NCBI GenBank assembly: GCA_021604865.1
Contig: BQJU01000070.1
Coordinates: 1-36,045 of the forward strand
Origin: Saprospiraceae bacterium
GTDB lineage: Bacteria > Bacteroidota > Bacteroidia > Chitinophagales > Saprospiraceae
Reading direction: 5' to 3'
Length of the DNA stretch: 36,045 nucleotides
Within the stretch, counting starts at the first letter, position 1. The number at the start of each line of letters is the position of its first letter. Under the pieces are notes generated by a model. The model was not told the DNA's origin. It worked only from the letters and a program-made list of their open reading frames with translations, and ran no database searches. A program made the translations under genes and the position numbers. Below, one piece after another: positions 35,549 to 36,045 of this stretch.

Positions 35549-35901
35549 GTTTTTGGTAAAAAAAATGGAAGAAGCGGGGGCAATAGCTATCAGTGCGCGC
35601 CTTTCATTTTTCACTTTTGTTTGGTTGGAGCAACTACGCCGAGGCTTCGTCGCTTGAAAGAAGAAAATATACTGCGACTCCCTCTGGGGTCGAGAAAAAC
35701 AGGATCTGTTTGGTTCTAACATACTTTGATCACGCTGTGGTAGGGTGTTCCTTTGATAAACTAGCGGTATCCTTTTCACTTTTGATTGGATGGAAGGAAA
35801 ACCCAAATAGCTTTGGAAAAGCAGGCTGCCTGGCTTAGGGATAGAAGTGGAATGCACGGAGCCCTTAGGCGAGTACATTATAACGGATAGCCCGACCCAC
35901 A
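35531..35901. other. Gene-free region with small palindromes
   Basis: No gene is supported. It holds CTACGCCGAGGCTTCGTCGC (35634-35653), related to the palindrome at 29511-29534, and a hairpin CGACTCCCTCTGGGGTCG (35675-35692). Reading frames on both strands have no recognisable protein and run through repeat sequence. Confidence 0.45.
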
Positions 35902-36043
35902 GGGTAAGTGCTTGTTTGGAGGTCACCCTTTGGGCCCAAAACGCCTCTTTTTTGCTGATACTTTGTTGCTTTTTTTGACCGTATCTTCCAGATATGCTCC
36001 GCAAAAAGCGCCTCGTTTCACCAAAAAATTGACACTTTTTGCC
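35902..36043 (-). repeat. Dispersed repeat, right copy (inverted)
   Basis: The reverse complement aligns with 30-170 at the left edge of the window. Shared blocks are GGCAAAAAG, TACGG, AAGTATCA-CA, CCCAA-GGT and CCTCCAAACA. The right copy lacks the 35-base GC-rich insert of the left copy but is longer near its outer edge. The sequence may continue past the window end. Confidence 0.5.
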
Positions 36044-36045
36044 TC

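Noticed and set aside
35507-36004. 165-codon minus-strand reading frame
   Set aside because: It runs through the arsR promoter/operator and the dispersed repeat and has low-complexity, non-homologous translation.

Overview
The window looks like a chromosomal segment of a Bacteroidota bacterium, most likely from the Saprospiria (Lewinella/Haliscomenobacter-like). Signs of this are several very large secreted proteins with type IX secretion (T9SS) C-terminal sorting domains, a primary sigma factor that lacks region 1.1, promoters of the TTTG / TAnnTTTG type, and almost no Shine-Dalgarno sequences. The class-level placement is inference; the phylum is well supported. I saw no rRNA, tRNA, CRISPR array or prophage.

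Layout. (1) 1-10.4 kb is a periplasmic sugar-oxidation and uptake block: a sodium/solute symporter, a five-domain lipoprotein (ThuA, PQQ-type sugar dehydrogenase, PKD, cytochrome c, CBM6-like), a DUF4287/DUF5655 protein, a secreted esterase, a second cytochrome c/sugar dehydrogenase and an M1 metallopeptidase. A 52-codon relic of a histidine kinase lies at 8512-8670. (2) 10.4-18.9 kb has two divergent giant T9SS cargo genes: a choice-of-anchor-L/Calx-beta/SprB-repeat protein and a 1,685-residue protein of 14 tandem ~111-residue repeats. (3) 18.9-20.9 kb is a REP-like array with nine cores and two alternating spacer modules (A and B), surrounding a REP-associated tyrosine transposase (RAYT). 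(4) 20.9-26.0 kb carries rplS and two tandem paralogous PKD-domain T9SS cargo genes. (5) 26.4-30.5 kb is housekeeping and regulation: a Sua5/YrdC-domain protein with altered motifs, a C-terminal processing protease, an Lrp/AsnC regulator and the primary sigma factor. (6) 31-34 kb is a two-gene unit of a START-like protein and an AddB-like PD-(D/E)XK nuclease. (7) 34.2-35.5 kb is an ArsR-controlled operon (arsR, DUF6428, GNAT acetyltransferase) with two matching palindromic operators. Both window ends carry copies of one dispersed repeat in opposite orientation.

How the genes work together. The first block would bind and oxidise sugars in the periplasm, pass electrons through cytochrome c domains and import sugar by Na+ symport. 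The T9SS cargos would build the cell surface. The RAYT and its flanking repeats form a self-contained REP-type system, and its composite two-module repeat architecture is the least ordinary thing here.
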